From Alphaproteobacteria bacterium (GTDB lineage: Bacteria > Pseudomonadota > Alphaproteobacteria > Rhodobacterales > Rhodobacteraceae): a DNA stretch of 37,170 bases. The notes under the pieces are model-generated. The model was not told the DNA's origin, searched no databases, and was given only the letters and a program-made list of their open reading frames with translations. Shown here one piece after another: positions 1 through 8,470 of this stretch. Each line of letters begins with the position of its first letter. Positions within the stretch are counted from its first letter, which is position 1. Made by a program: the position numbers and the translations under genes. Location: NCBI GenBank assembly GCA_024280735.1, contig JAJRPO010000008.1, forward strand, positions 1-37,170, given 5' to 3'.

Positions 1-316
1 AAGTGCAGGCTTCTGTTGCCAGGTGCCTGCGAACCCCGCCAGTCCCGGCTAGGGGAAAGGACTTAAGTTTTCGGTATTAGGTACTGCTTACGCAGCAACT
101 GCAACCGGAGCATTGTTGTCATTTGCAACTAGCTTAAATGAGCCGATAACGGTGGCATCGTGCCGAATGAAAGCTAACATCTTTAGACGTCCGTCGATCC
201 TATTTCGACCCCAGAAACCCGCAAAGACAGGTTGTTTGGTGGAGTCGCCGGGTACCGCCCCCGGGTCCGAACCGCTTATTACATGCGCGTTTATCATCGT
301 AGTCCCCGAAGGAACA
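1..316 (-). ncRNA. ssrA: tmRNA, circularly permuted two-piece form (partial at left edge)
   Basis: Transfer-messenger RNA rescues stalled ribosomes and tags the unfinished protein for proteolysis. Read on the minus strand, the acceptor piece comes first. It starts near 316, has a UUCG-type hairpin at 302-315, a T-arm-like segment (TTCGGAC) and a 3' end CGACTCC-ACCA at 247-237. A 24-nt intervening loop (236-213) follows. The coding piece then starts with GGGGTCG (212-206), which pairs over 7 bp with CGACTCC (one G-U). The tag frame runs from 126 to 88: A-N-D-N-N-A-P-V-A-V-A-A then TAA, preceded by TAGTT as in other tmRNAs. A pseudoknot-like stem GCAGGC/GCCTGC lies at 5-10 and 25-30. This acceptor-first order is the known alphaproteobacterial permutation. 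The 3' end of the coding piece may lie outside the window. Confidence 0.93.
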
Positions 317-321
317 CCTTA

Positions 322-350
322 CATATAGGGCAGATGGGTGTTGGTTTAAA
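322..350 (-). promoter_or_regulatory. Candidate sigma70-type promoter of ssrA
   Basis: On the minus strand TTTAAA (350-345, 4 of 6 matches to TTGACA) is separated by 17 nt from TATATG (327-322). Transcription would start near 315, exactly where the folded acceptor piece begins, which supports the call. No other gene is visible between this promoter and trkH. Confidence 0.55.
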
Positions 351-597
351 GGGGGATTGGCAGGAATTTACCAGCTTTTTCGGCTTAACCGGAATTGCCC
401 TGTGAATTCAAACGCTAACAATATGGTTTCACGGAAACACCAACCGCGCCAAACCGGCTGGTGCGGAAAAGTTGGAGCCAATTGTAATTGGTAATCCTGC
501 AAGGAATGTTACCATGCTTTTCGGTATCGGTTTGGGCATGTATTGGCTCCGGTTATCCCGCTTGACAGCAGGCAAAACCACAGCCAAGCCTTGCGTT

Positions 598-2046
598 ATG
601 TTTGATGTACGACCCGCAGCATATGTAATTGGCCTGTTGGTGGTTGCCCTTGGCACCACCATGGCTTTGCCGATGCTGATGGATATTTATGACGGCAACG
701 GGGAATGGCATGTTTTTGGCCTGTCGGGGTTGATAACCTGTTTGACAGGGGCCTCGATTGCGCTGGCTTGTGCCAATTCGTCAGGGCAGGGTTTGTCGAT
801 TCAACAGACGTTTTTGCTGACCACCGGGGTTTGGGTGATACTGCCCGTTTTTGGGGCGCTGCCGTTTTGGTTTGGCGTTACCGAGGCCAGCGCTGTTGAT
901 GGCTTTTTTGAGGCCATGTCTGGCCTGACAACGACGGGATCCACAGTGTTTTCGGGACTTGATCAATTACCACGGGGTCTTTTGCTTTGGCGCAGCATGC
1001 TGCAATGGTTTGGCGGCATTGGGATTATTGTTGTCGCGATGGTATTTTTGCCCGAATTGCGCGTCGGTGGTATGCAGATTTTCAGGAGCGAAGCTTTTGA
1101 AACCATGGGTAAGATATTACCGCGTGCAGCTGCGATATCGCGATCTATTTCAACAATTTATGTTGGGTTAACCTCGGTATGCTTTTTCAGTTATTTGGCT
1201 GTCGGTTTACCAGGTTTCGATGCATTGAATCATGCCTTGACGACGGTTTCCACCGGGGGGTTCTCGACGCATGACGCCTCTTTTGGTGTTTATCAAGGCA
1301 CACCGGAATATGTGGCTGCTGTATTTATGTTACTGGCCAGTTTGCCGTTCGTTCGATATGTGCAAATGGTTGGCGGTTCGACTTTTGCAATAGCCAAAGA
1401 TAGTCAAGTCCAAGCCTTTATTAAAGTAATAATCGTTCTGGTTATCAGTCTGACTGTTTATCGGGTTTTCGTGAACAGCGACCACTTGGAACATGCCTTT
1501 CGCGAGGCTGTATTCAATGTCACCTCCATATTAAGTGGAACCGGTTTTGCCAGCGTTGATTATCAGTTGTGGGGCGGGTTTTCCGTAACGGTTTTCTTTT
1601 TGATGGGGCTAATTGGCGGGTGTGCCGGATCAACCTGCTGCTCAATTAAAATTTTCCGGTTTCAGTTGTTGTTAACTTCGATCCGAATGCAGATACGTAA
1701 AATTCACTACCCCAATGGTGTGTTTTCACCTCAGTATGATGGTCGGCACGTGGGACAAGATGTTATTTCATCCGTGATGGCATTCTTTGTGTTTTTCTTC
1801 GTGTCGCTTGGGGTGTTGTCTGGCCTTTTAGGGCTAACAGGGCTGGATTTTGTTACTTCTGTCTCGGGTGCTGCAACTGCTTTGGCGAATATCGGGCCGG
1901 GCTTGGGACCAGAGATAGGGCCGGCGGGCAATTTTTCCGGCCTGAATGATATTGCAAAATGGCTGCTCGCGGCCGGAATGCTGATTGGACGGCTGGAGTT
2001 GATGGCCGTTTTTGTACTGTTTACCACGAATTTCTGGAGAGGATAA
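598..2046 (+). CDS. trkH: TrkH-family potassium uptake protein
   Basis: This is an integral membrane subunit for K+ uptake, which normally works with the cytoplasmic NAD-binding TrkA. The 482-aa protein is the usual TrkH length. It shows the four pore-loop segments typical of the family: TTTGS (111-115), STGGFS (218-223), SGTGF (313-317) and NIGPGLG (431-437), between hydrophobic helices. The segment GGCAGST (340-346) is conserved, but the following GG of many homologues is CC here. I chose ATG 598 because homologues start near MFDxRP. An upstream ATG at 514 has a better ribosome site (AAGGA at 500-504) and would add 28 residues, and a TTG at 472 is also open. No trkA is in the window. The stop lies 3 bp before the next ATG, so the two genes are probably cotranscribed. 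Confidence 0.93.
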   Translation: MFDVRPAAYVIGLLVVALGTTMALPMLMDIYDGNGEWHVFGLSGLITCLTGASIALACANSSGQGLSIQQTFLLTTGVWVILPVFGALPFWFGVTEASAVDGFFEAMSGLTTTGSTVFSGLDQLPRGLLLWRSMLQWFGGIGIIVVAMVFLPELRVGGMQIFRSEAFETMGKILPRAAAISRSISTIYVGLTSVCFFSYLAVGLPGFDALNHALTTVSTGGFSTHDASFGVYQGTPEYVAAVFMLLASLPFVRYVQMVGGSTFAIAKDSQVQAFIKVIIVLVISLTVYRVFVNSDHLEHAFREAVFNVTSILSGTGFASVDYQLWGGFSVTVFFLMGLIGGCAGSTCCSIKIFRFQLLLTSIRMQIRKIHYPNGVFSPQYDGRHVGQDVISSVMAFFVFFFVSLGVLSGLLGLTGLDFVTSVSGAATALANIGPGLGPEIGPAGNFSGLNDIAKWLLAAGMLIGRLELMAVFVLFTTNFWRG

Positions 2047-2049
2047 TCT

Positions 2050-3633
2050 ATGTCCGATACACAAAGACCCCTTGGGGCGCAAATCTCGCATATGCTGCAC
2101 GCGCGCGGCGTTGATACTATTTTTGGCATTCCCGGCGTGCATAACGTCGAGATGTACCGTGGCATAGAGGAGGCGGGTATCACGCACGTTCTGGCGCGTC
2201 ACGAACAAGGTGCAGGTTTTATGGCCGATGGCTATGCGCGTGCCACGGGCAAGCCCGGCGTGGCCTATGTGATTACTGGCCCCGGTGTGTGCAATATTAT
2301 GACGCCGATGGGGCAGGCTTATTCGGATTCAGTGCCAATGTTGGTTTTGTCATCCTGCCTTGATGAAACCGCGTCGCGCAAAGGTCAGTTGCACCAAATG
2401 CGGGATCAAGAGGCCGCCGCTGCAACAGTGTGCGACTGGTCCCATACCGCGCGCACCGCTGATGCGGCCTATCAATTGGTTGACCGTGCCTTGCTGGAGT
2501 TTTCAACCACGCGCCCGCGCCCCAAACACATTCAGGTGCCAATTAACCTATTGGGGGCAATGGCCGGTCCGGCCCCTGTCACCGCAAACTCTGCCTACTT
2601 GCCAAAATGTAGCGGTGCCGAGATCGAAATGGCGGCACAGTTGCTGGCCTCTGCGCGTAAACCAATGTTCATTTTCGGCGGCGGTGCTTGTGCGGGTCAT
2701 CTGGCAGCACGAGAGGTATTGGCGGCCAGCAAGGCTGCATCTTTCTGCACTTTTGCGGGGCGCGGCATCGTTGACGCTAATGATCCGCTATTTTACGGCG
2801 CAGGCCTTGCCAAAGAAGGCAGCGTGGCCGTGATTGCCGAGGCTGACGTGGTGTTTGCCATTGGTACGGAGCTGGCAGAGGTTGACCTGTGGCGCGATGC
2901 TTTGGGTCATACGGGCACACTTGTACGGGTCGATATTGACCCGTCAATTTTGGCCGACACTGCGCAGACCTGTATCTTGTCGGATGCGCAATATTTTATG
3001 GAAGAACTGGCGAAAGCGCAGATAAATCGGGATACATCCAGCTGGCGCGCCAAAGATGTCGCCGCTTCACGGGCGATTTGGCGCGCCGAGACAGACGCCG
3101 CCCGCCCGGGTATCTTGCCGTTTATTGATGCGATGAAACAGGCCCTGCCAGCGGATACCAGCTATTTTTCCGACATGACCCAAATTGCCTATGTCGCAAA
3201 AGAGGTGGTGGAGATGGACAGGCCGGGCCATTGGCACCACCCGTTTGGGTTTGGCACGCTTGGCTACGCGCTGCCTGCTGCGATTGGCGGCAAGATTGGC
3301 GTTGGAAACCGTCCCGTTGTGGCGATCATGGGCGATTACGGCTTTCATTATACCATGCAAGAGTTGGGCGTGGCGGTTGAGTTGGGGTTAAGTCTGCCGA
3401 TTATCCTGTGGGATAACGGCAAGCTGAAAGAGATCGAGGATTCGATGGTGCGCAGCCAGATCGCGCCAAATGCGGTGATCGCGCAGAACCCTGACTTTTG
3501 TGCCTTGGCGCGGGCTTTTGGCGCCGGGGCGGTTGAACCCGCGACAATTGCAGAATTTCAACAGGCGTTAAAGGATGCTTTGACGGCTGACGGCCCGACA
3601 ATGATCTATTTAACGCCGAAATGTGCGGTGTAA
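2050..3633 (+). CDS. ThDP-dependent decarboxylase, 5-guanidino-2-oxopentanoate decarboxylase-like
   Basis: The 527-aa protein has the three-domain layout of acetolactate-synthase-type enzymes: N-terminal pyrimidine-binding domain with the cofactor-activating Glu52 (ARHEQGAGFMADGYARATG), a central domain, and a C-terminal ThDP-diphosphate domain. The metal motif is GDY (428-430) followed by a conserved Asn (LWDN), rather than the usual GDG. Overall sequence resembles proteins annotated as 5-guanidino-2-oxopentanoate decarboxylase (AruI), which acts after arginine transamination. That assignment is from family resemblance and the substrate is not proven; acetolactate synthase is less likely because no small subunit is near. 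GGAGAGG at 2036-2042, inside the end of trkH, is a good ribosome site. Arginase and ornithine cyclodeaminase lie 9 kb away, so arginine catabolism would be represented twice. Confidence 0.85.
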   Translation: MSDTQRPLGAQISHMLHARGVDTIFGIPGVHNVEMYRGIEEAGITHVLARHEQGAGFMADGYARATGKPGVAYVITGPGVCNIMTPMGQAYSDSVPMLVLSSCLDETASRKGQLHQMRDQEAAAATVCDWSHTARTADAAYQLVDRALLEFSTTRPRPKHIQVPINLLGAMAGPAPVTANSAYLPKCSGAEIEMAAQLLASARKPMFIFGGGACAGHLAAREVLAASKAASFCTFAGRGIVDANDPLFYGAGLAKEGSVAVIAEADVVFAIGTELAEVDLWRDALGHTGTLVRVDIDPSILADTAQTCILSDAQYFMEELAKAQINRDTSSWRAKDVAASRAIWRAETDAARPGILPFIDAMKQALPADTSYFSDMTQIAYVAKEVVEMDRPGHWHHPFGFGTLGYALPAAIGGKIGVGNRPVVAIMGDYGFHYTMQELGVAVELGLSLPIILWDNGKLKEIEDSMVRSQIAPNAVIAQNPDFCALARAFGAGAVEPATIAEFQQALKDALTADGPTMIYLTPKCAV

Positions 3634-3691
3634 CGGCTTGTGAATTGCCAGCCCAAGCCCATGTAGTAAGGTAAGGGAAAAGGGGTGCGTA

Positions 3692-5968
3692 ATGCGTTGG
3701 ATTGTCCGAATTATTGTTGTGTTGCTGCTGGTGGCGCTTGTGGGCGTCGGTATGTTGTTCCTTTTACCAACCGAGCGAATTGGGCAAATAGCATCTGATC
3801 AGCTGGAACAGGCCACGGGGCGCAAGCTGAAATTATCGGGAGATTTTCGCCCAACGCTTTACCCTGTATTGGGGGTGAAAACCGGCGCTCTGACCATTTC
3901 CAACGCTGCTTGGGCGCAGAACCCAGTAATGATAGAGGCCGCGGGCATATCCGTCGGGGTTGGCCTGTCAGCACTGTTGGGCGGCAATCTGGAAATCAAC
4001 AAATTGCGGCTGGAGGATCCGGTAATCCGGTTGGAGAAAGCCGCTGATGGGCGGGTGAATTGGGAGTTTGAGGGTAGCAGCCCCGCTGCGGATAACACCC
4101 GTGCCCCATCAAAAGGGTTTTCTTTGGCACTGGGTGAAATTGTAAATGGCAAACTCGAATACAGCGACCAGAAATCCGGCGAAAATATCGAGGTCAGCCA
4201 AATTAACGCGCAGTTTTCCTTGCCCAAAGGCTCAAATGGGTTAACCATCGCAGGGTCTGGCCTGTGGTCCGGAGAGGCTGTGAATATCTCGGCTGATCTG
4301 GCCAATTTACCGGCACTTCTCAACAATGGCGTTTCTGCACTGGACGCCGAAATTGCCGTGGCGGATGGTGACGTGAAGCTGGTCGGAATGGTTGGTTTGG
4401 GACAGGGATTTCCAACCGTGGACGGCACTGTTTCCGCCTCAACGCGGGATATGGCAAAGATATTGGCGCGGGCAGCTGAAGTGCCTTCGCCCCTGCAAAA
4501 ACTCGGCAAAACATCCCTGAGCGGGCAATTGCAATTGTCCTCTGCCGGCCTGTATTTTGATGGAAAAGCCACTGCGCAATTGGATGATTTGCCGATCGAA
4601 ACCACAATCGAGATGAGCGGCGACGAGAATTGGGTCGAAAGCCTTGCATTTGACCTCGATACCAACCTAACGGCTGGCAAAATATTGGCGATGACATTTG
4701 CCGGGCGGGTGAATGGGCCAAAGATGTTGGTGCGGGGCAAGCTGGATGTAAAGTCGGGCAATCCACGAAGGATGTTGGCCTTGTTGGATATGTCCACGGA
4801 CCTACCAAAAGGCACATTTCAGAGTGTTGCAGCGAGTGGAAAGCTACGGGTCACACATGGCGGAGATATTATCCTGAAAAAAGCCCGTATTGCGCTGGAT
4901 CGAAACCAAATGCAGGGGCGCGTTAAGGTCAAAACAGCCGGTAAGCCTTTGATAATGGCTACTCTTTCGGCAAATAAACTCGACTTTTCCGGGTTTGTGT
5001 CGGATAGTGGCGCGGCCGAAACATCCCCGGAGACAGGCTGGAGCAAGGAGCCGATTGGCTTAAGCGGTTTGGATGCGGCCAACGCGGATATCGAGTTAAA
5101 GGCCAAGTCGGTTAATCTTGGGGTCAGCAAGCTGGGAGTGGTGAACATAAAGGCGAAACTGCGCAAAGGATTACTAACGCTGCGCCTGATTGATGTGCGG
5201 GCCTTTCGCGGGGCGATGTCCGGTGTAATAAGCCTGCGAGGCGGTGAACGTCTGAGTTTTGACAGCGATTTGCTGGCCAAAGATATGCAGCTCAAGCCCT
5301 TGTTGGGGCAATTGCTGGGGATTGATCGCTTGATCGGAACTGGCACCACAAAAATGAAACTGGCCGGAACTGGGGCCAGCCTGCATCAAGTGATGAATTC
5401 GCTGAGTGGCAGCGGCACCATTAAATTTGCCAACGGTGCGTTTCGGGGTATTGATCTGGCGGCAATGATGAACAATCTAAAATCCGCCTTTGGCGGGTTT
5501 GAAGGGGCAACGGAATTTACCTCAATGACCGGTAGTTTCACCCTAAATATGGGCGTGCTGGAAAATGTTGATCTGTCCCTGATCAGCCCGCTGTTCAAAG
5601 CCGAGGGCAAAGGCCGTGTCAGCATCGGTGGCCAATCGATGGATTATGTGGTGACGCCCTCTACGTTGCAGGGGGATGCCAAGATTTCGGTGCCGGTATT
5701 GATTACCGGGCCGTGGGACAATTTGAAATTCCGGCCAGATATGGACAAGCTGATCAATCTGGTTTTACAGGGCAAACTGAAAGACAACGCCGCTGTGCAA
5801 AAGGCTAAGGAGAAGCTGGCGAAGGTCAAGGATCCCGAAAAACTGGTCAAAGAGAAGTTGCGCAAGAAACTGGCGAAAGAACTGGGGAGTGGGGGAAGTG
5901 CCGAGGATGCTGTGAAAGACCAATTGGAAGAAGAAATTGGCAAAGCCCTCTTCAAATTGTTTGATTGA
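3692..5968 (+). CDS. AsmA-family protein
   Basis: AsmA-like proteins are anchored in the inner membrane and extend into the periplasm; members are linked to outer-membrane assembly and lipid transport. The 758-aa protein starts with one strong membrane segment (about residues 5-26), then the typical AsmA opening with a repeated beta-strand pattern (TGRKLKLSGDF, VGVGLSALLGGNLEINKLRLEDP). The C-terminal AsmA_2-type region (about 550-690) contains LSGSGTIKFANGAFRGIDL. It ends in a Lys/Glu-rich, probably coiled-coil tail (about 690-755). AAAAGGGG a few bases before ATG 3692 supports the start. It is 58 bp after the decarboxylase gene, but no functional link is evident. The next gene is convergent. 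Confidence 0.9.
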   Translation: MRWIVRIIVVLLLVALVGVGMLFLLPTERIGQIASDQLEQATGRKLKLSGDFRPTLYPVLGVKTGALTISNAAWAQNPVMIEAAGISVGVGLSALLGGNLEINKLRLEDPVIRLEKAADGRVNWEFEGSSPAADNTRAPSKGFSLALGEIVNGKLEYSDQKSGENIEVSQINAQFSLPKGSNGLTIAGSGLWSGEAVNISADLANLPALLNNGVSALDAEIAVADGDVKLVGMVGLGQGFPTVDGTVSASTRDMAKILARAAEVPSPLQKLGKTSLSGQLQLSSAGLYFDGKATAQLDDLPIETTIEMSGDENWVESLAFDLDTNLTAGKILAMTFAGRVNGPKMLVRGKLDVKSGNPRRMLALLDMSTDLPKGTFQSVAASGKLRVTHGGDIILKKARIALDRNQMQGRVKVKTAGKPLIMATLSANKLDFSGFVSDSGAAETSPETGWSKEPIGLSGLDAANADIELKAKSVNLGVSKLGVVNIKAKLRKGLLTLRLIDVRAFRGAMSGVISLRGGERLSFDSDLLAKDMQLKPLLGQLLGIDRLIGTGTTKMKLAGTGASLHQVMNSLSGSGTIKFANGAFRGIDLAAMMNNLKSAFGGFEGATEFTSMTGSFTLNMGVLENVDLSLISPLFKAEGKGRVSIGGQSMDYVVTPSTLQGDAKISVPVLITGPWDNLKFRPDMDKLINLVLQGKLKDNAAVQKAKEKLAKVKDPEKLVKEKLRKKLAKELGSGGSAEDAVKDQLEEEIGKALFKLFD

Positions 5969-6004
5969 TCAGCCCCTTAGCGCCAGAGTATTTATGCGCT
6001 CCGC

Positions 6005-6033
6005 GCGGGGATATTTAACAGAACAAAGAAAGG
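6005..6033 (+). repeat. Single copy of an intergenic repeat (GCGGGGATATTTAA ... GAACAAAGAA)
   Basis: This 29-bp segment between the convergent asmA-like and crotonase genes matches the right arm of the palindrome at 14714-14793: GCGGGGATATTTAA, then 1-2 differing bases, then GAACAAAGAA. Both copies sit between convergent genes. A related AGTATTTA lies just upstream at about 5986. It may be a REP-like or terminator-associated repeat. Confidence 0.6.
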
Positions 6034-6056
6034 TAAAAGGGGGCGCGCCGCGGCAA

Positions 6057-6851
6057 TTATTTGAATTTTGCGGGGCGCTTTTGCATCGCGGCCATTACAG
6101 CTTCGATTTGGTTTTGGGAGCCGATAATCGGCGCGTGCAATTCTGCCTCTAGCTTAAGGCCATCTGCATTTACCGCCCAACATTCATTGACCAAGCGTTT
6201 GCTGGCGCGAATAACGTCCGGTGATTTTTCTGCCAGAGATTGGGCAAGGGCGCGGGCCGCATCCAAAGGCGCGGTTTCAATGCGGGTGATCAGGTTAAGG
6301 GACAGCGCCTCGGCCGCATCCAATACGCGGCCCGTCATGATTAATTCTTTGGCACGATCAGCGGGCAATAACGCGGGCAGGCTCTGGGTCAGCCCCATAT
6401 CCGGGATCAGCCCCCAGCGGGATTCCATGATTGAGAACCGTGCATCCGGTGCGGCAATTCGAAAATCCGCCGCAAGGGCGAGTTGCATGCCCGCGCCAAA
6501 GGCGACGCCCTCGATGGCGGCAATCACCGGCACCTGCAGTTCTTGCCAAACAGTCACAGGTTTTTGAAACATATTGGCATTTTGCCCCGCGGGCGGGTTC
6601 AGAATATCGTGGCGGATTTGATCGATCTTGCCGGCCATCTGCATGAAAGTAGAGGTGTCAATACCGGCGCAAAACGTGCCGCCGCTGCCTGTTAGAATAA
6701 CGGCGCGCAAATCCGGTTCTGTTTTCAGCGCCTCGCCTGTGGCGACCAACTCCTCAAATAATGCCAGATCAAGCGCATTTTTCTTTTCCGGACGATTGAT
6801 CTGAACCTCGGCGATATGCCCCGATACTGTGGTGATGATACGTGCGCTCAT
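6057..6851 (-). CDS. Enoyl-CoA hydratase/isomerase (crotonase) family protein
   Basis: The 264-aa protein has the crotonase fold signatures: oxyanion-hole segments FCAGID (60-65) and GVAFGAGMQLALAADFRIA (115-133), then FSIMESRWGLIPDMG (139-153). In rat enoyl-CoA hydratase the two catalytic glutamates are Glu144 and Glu164. The aligned residues here are Gln123 and Glu143, so only the second is kept. Classic hydratase activity is therefore doubtful, and an isomerase, hydrolase or another acyl-CoA role is possible. ATG 6851 is preceded by AGGAGG with 5-nt spacing, which decides the start over the longer open frame to 6956. It is divergent from a MocR-type regulator, which may control it. Confidence 0.9.
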   Translation of the reverse strand: MSARIITTVSGHIAEVQINRPEKKNALDLALFEELVATGEALKTEPDLRAVILTGSGGTFCAGIDTSTFMQMAGKIDQIRHDILNPPAGQNANMFQKPVTVWQELQVPVIAAIEGVAFGAGMQLALAADFRIAAPDARFSIMESRWGLIPDMGLTQSLPALLPADRAKELIMTGRVLDAAEALSLNLITRIETAPLDAARALAQSLAEKSPDVIRASKRLVNECWAVNADGLKLEAELHAPIIGSQNQIEAVMAAMQKRPAKFK

Positions 6852-6960
6852 TGCGGCCTCCTGTTTGATAGGCAGTGTGGCGCAATACACCGAGCTTGAA
6901 CAGGGCAGTGTTGATGTTACGTCACGTGGCCGATACGGTTTGCCGTCTTGTGTCAATCAA

Positions 6961-6996
6961 CCGGTTGCATCTAATCCGGTTTAGGTAGATGGTTCG
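6961..6996 (+). promoter_or_regulatory. Candidate MocR-type operator repeats
   Basis: CCGGTT occurs at 6961-6966 and again at 6976-6981, 15 bp apart, followed by a weaker ATGGTT at 6989-6994. Direct repeats upstream of the regulator's own gene are typical MocR/PdxR binding sites. The assignment rests only on position and repetition. Confidence 0.35.
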
Positions 6997-7026
6997 TTTA
7001 TCTTAGTTTTGAGCGGACCAATTCAC

Positions 7027-8421
7027 ATGTCACATGCGATCTTTTTATCTGCGAACCTGGATGCGACAGCGCATACACCGCTGTTTCGCCAGCTTTATGA
7101 GGCGATCAGCCTTGCGATTAAGACGGGGCAAATCAAAGCAGGTGAGCAACTGCCCCCGAGCCGCGCCTTTGGGGATGAAATCGGTGTTTCACGGGCGACT
7201 ATTTTGGCCGCTTACGATCAGTTGATGGCGGAGGGATATGTTGAAACGCGGCGCGGTGCCGGCGTGTTTGCCACCGATATTGGCCAAGTTGCGCGGGAAT
7301 GGTTGCCACAGGCAAAAAAGGCCAGGGCAGTACCGCCAGCTCAGCCAGAAATGCGCCCTTTTGCCCCAGGTGCGCCGGATATGCGGGCTTTTCCCCATAA
7401 GCTTTGGGCGCAATATGTGGGGCGGGTTGCACGCTCTGAACATGGCGGGTTGGCAGAAGCGCCGGATGTGTTTGGAGATTGGATTTTACGGCAGGAAATC
7501 ACCGAACATTTACGCGATTGGCGCGGTGTAGATGTTTCCCCTGACCAAGTTGTTATCACCGCGGGGGCTGGTGATGCGATGGAGTTGGTGCTGCAAACAG
7601 TGGCCCCGAATGGCGCGCGGGTTGGGTTGGAAAACCCAGGTTATCCCGTTTTGGCACAGGTTTGTACTGTTTTGGGGAACCGCCCCGAATGGTTGGCGGT
7701 GGACCATGATGGTGCCTGTTTGCCAAGCCGTGATGTGGCGGTTTCAGTGATTACGCCATCCTGCCAATTTCCCTTGGGAGGGGCCATGCCCGTTGCCCGC
7801 AGGCAGGCCCATCTGGATGTGTCCGGTTGGCTGGTGGAGGATGATTTTGACAGTGAGTTTCGCTATTCAGGCGCGCCGGTTCCCGCGTTGATGGCACTTG
7901 ATCGGGGGCAAAAGGTGATTTACCTCGGCAGTTTTTCCAAGGTGTTTTCCAGCGGCTTGCGGATCGGGTATTTGGTGTTCCCGGCCCCCCTGATTGCGAA
8001 GGTCCGCGAGGTTATCAACCACCGTGGCAGCCGCGCGTCGGCCATGCCGCAACGGGTGTTGGCACGGTTCATGGCGGATGGGGCGTTTCACCGCCATGTG
8101 CGAAAGATGCGGCGGCTGTATCGCGGGCGACGCCAAGTGTTTCTGGCCGGCATAAGGGAGCATTTCGACGGGCAGCTGGCGTTTACAGATCATGGCGCCG
8201 GTATGTCTGTCGCGCTCAGATATTCAACGCCGGTAAACGAGGGGCAGGTTCAAAACAGGCTGCGTGCTGCGGGAATTGACTGCGCCCAACTGTCAAAATA
8301 TTACCATGACAGCAAGGGAATCCCGGGTTTGCATTGCGGATTTTGCGCCTTTGACGAGGCCGAGATAACGCAAGGACTGAGCCAATTGAAAACTGCGCTG
8401 AAACCCTGTTTTATGACCTGA
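7027..8421 (+). CDS. MocR/PdxR-type transcriptional regulator with aminotransferase-like domain
   Basis: The 464-aa protein joins an N-terminal GntR winged helix (about residues 12-78, with PLFRQLYEAI, LPPSRAFGDEIGVSRATILAAYDQLMAEGYV) to a fold-type I aminotransferase-like domain. The PLP lysine is Lys305 in GSFSKVFSSGLRIGYL. Such proteins sense PLP or an amino compound and usually control a divergent or adjacent gene, here the crotonase (minus) or the hydantoinase-like gene 49 bp downstream. ATG 7027 is preferred. A TTG at 7009 extends the frame by six residues without a better ribosome site. Confidence 0.92.
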   Translation: MSHAIFLSANLDATAHTPLFRQLYEAISLAIKTGQIKAGEQLPPSRAFGDEIGVSRATILAAYDQLMAEGYVETRRGAGVFATDIGQVAREWLPQAKKARAVPPAQPEMRPFAPGAPDMRAFPHKLWAQYVGRVARSEHGGLAEAPDVFGDWILRQEITEHLRDWRGVDVSPDQVVITAGAGDAMELVLQTVAPNGARVGLENPGYPVLAQVCTVLGNRPEWLAVDHDGACLPSRDVAVSVITPSCQFPLGGAMPVARRQAHLDVSGWLVEDDFDSEFRYSGAPVPALMALDRGQKVIYLGSFSKVFSSGLRIGYLVFPAPLIAKVREVINHRGSRASAMPQRVLARFMADGAFHRHVRKMRRLYRGRRQVFLAGIREHFDGQLAFTDHGAGMSVALRYSTPVNEGQVQNRLRAAGIDCAQLSKYYHDSKGIPGLHCGFCAFDEAEITQGLSQLKTALKPCFMT

Positions 8422-8470
8422 CAAGAATGCCAGTTTCCGCTAGCTGTTAGGGAATCAAAGGGGGCGGAAA

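Noticed and set aside
88..297. 69-codon minus-strand frame ending in VANDNNAPVAVAA
   Set aside because: It is the tmRNA; the frame ends with the proteolysis tag and overlaps the tRNA-like pieces.
2050..3633. Acetolactate synthase large subunit
   Set aside because: The metal motif is GDY, no regulatory small subunit follows, and resemblance is closer to guanidino-oxo-acid decarboxylases.
3859..4815. 318-codon minus-strand frame inside the asmA-like gene
   Set aside because: Ser/Pro/Arg-rich antisense shadow of a clear AsmA gene, with no ribosome site or recognisable domain.
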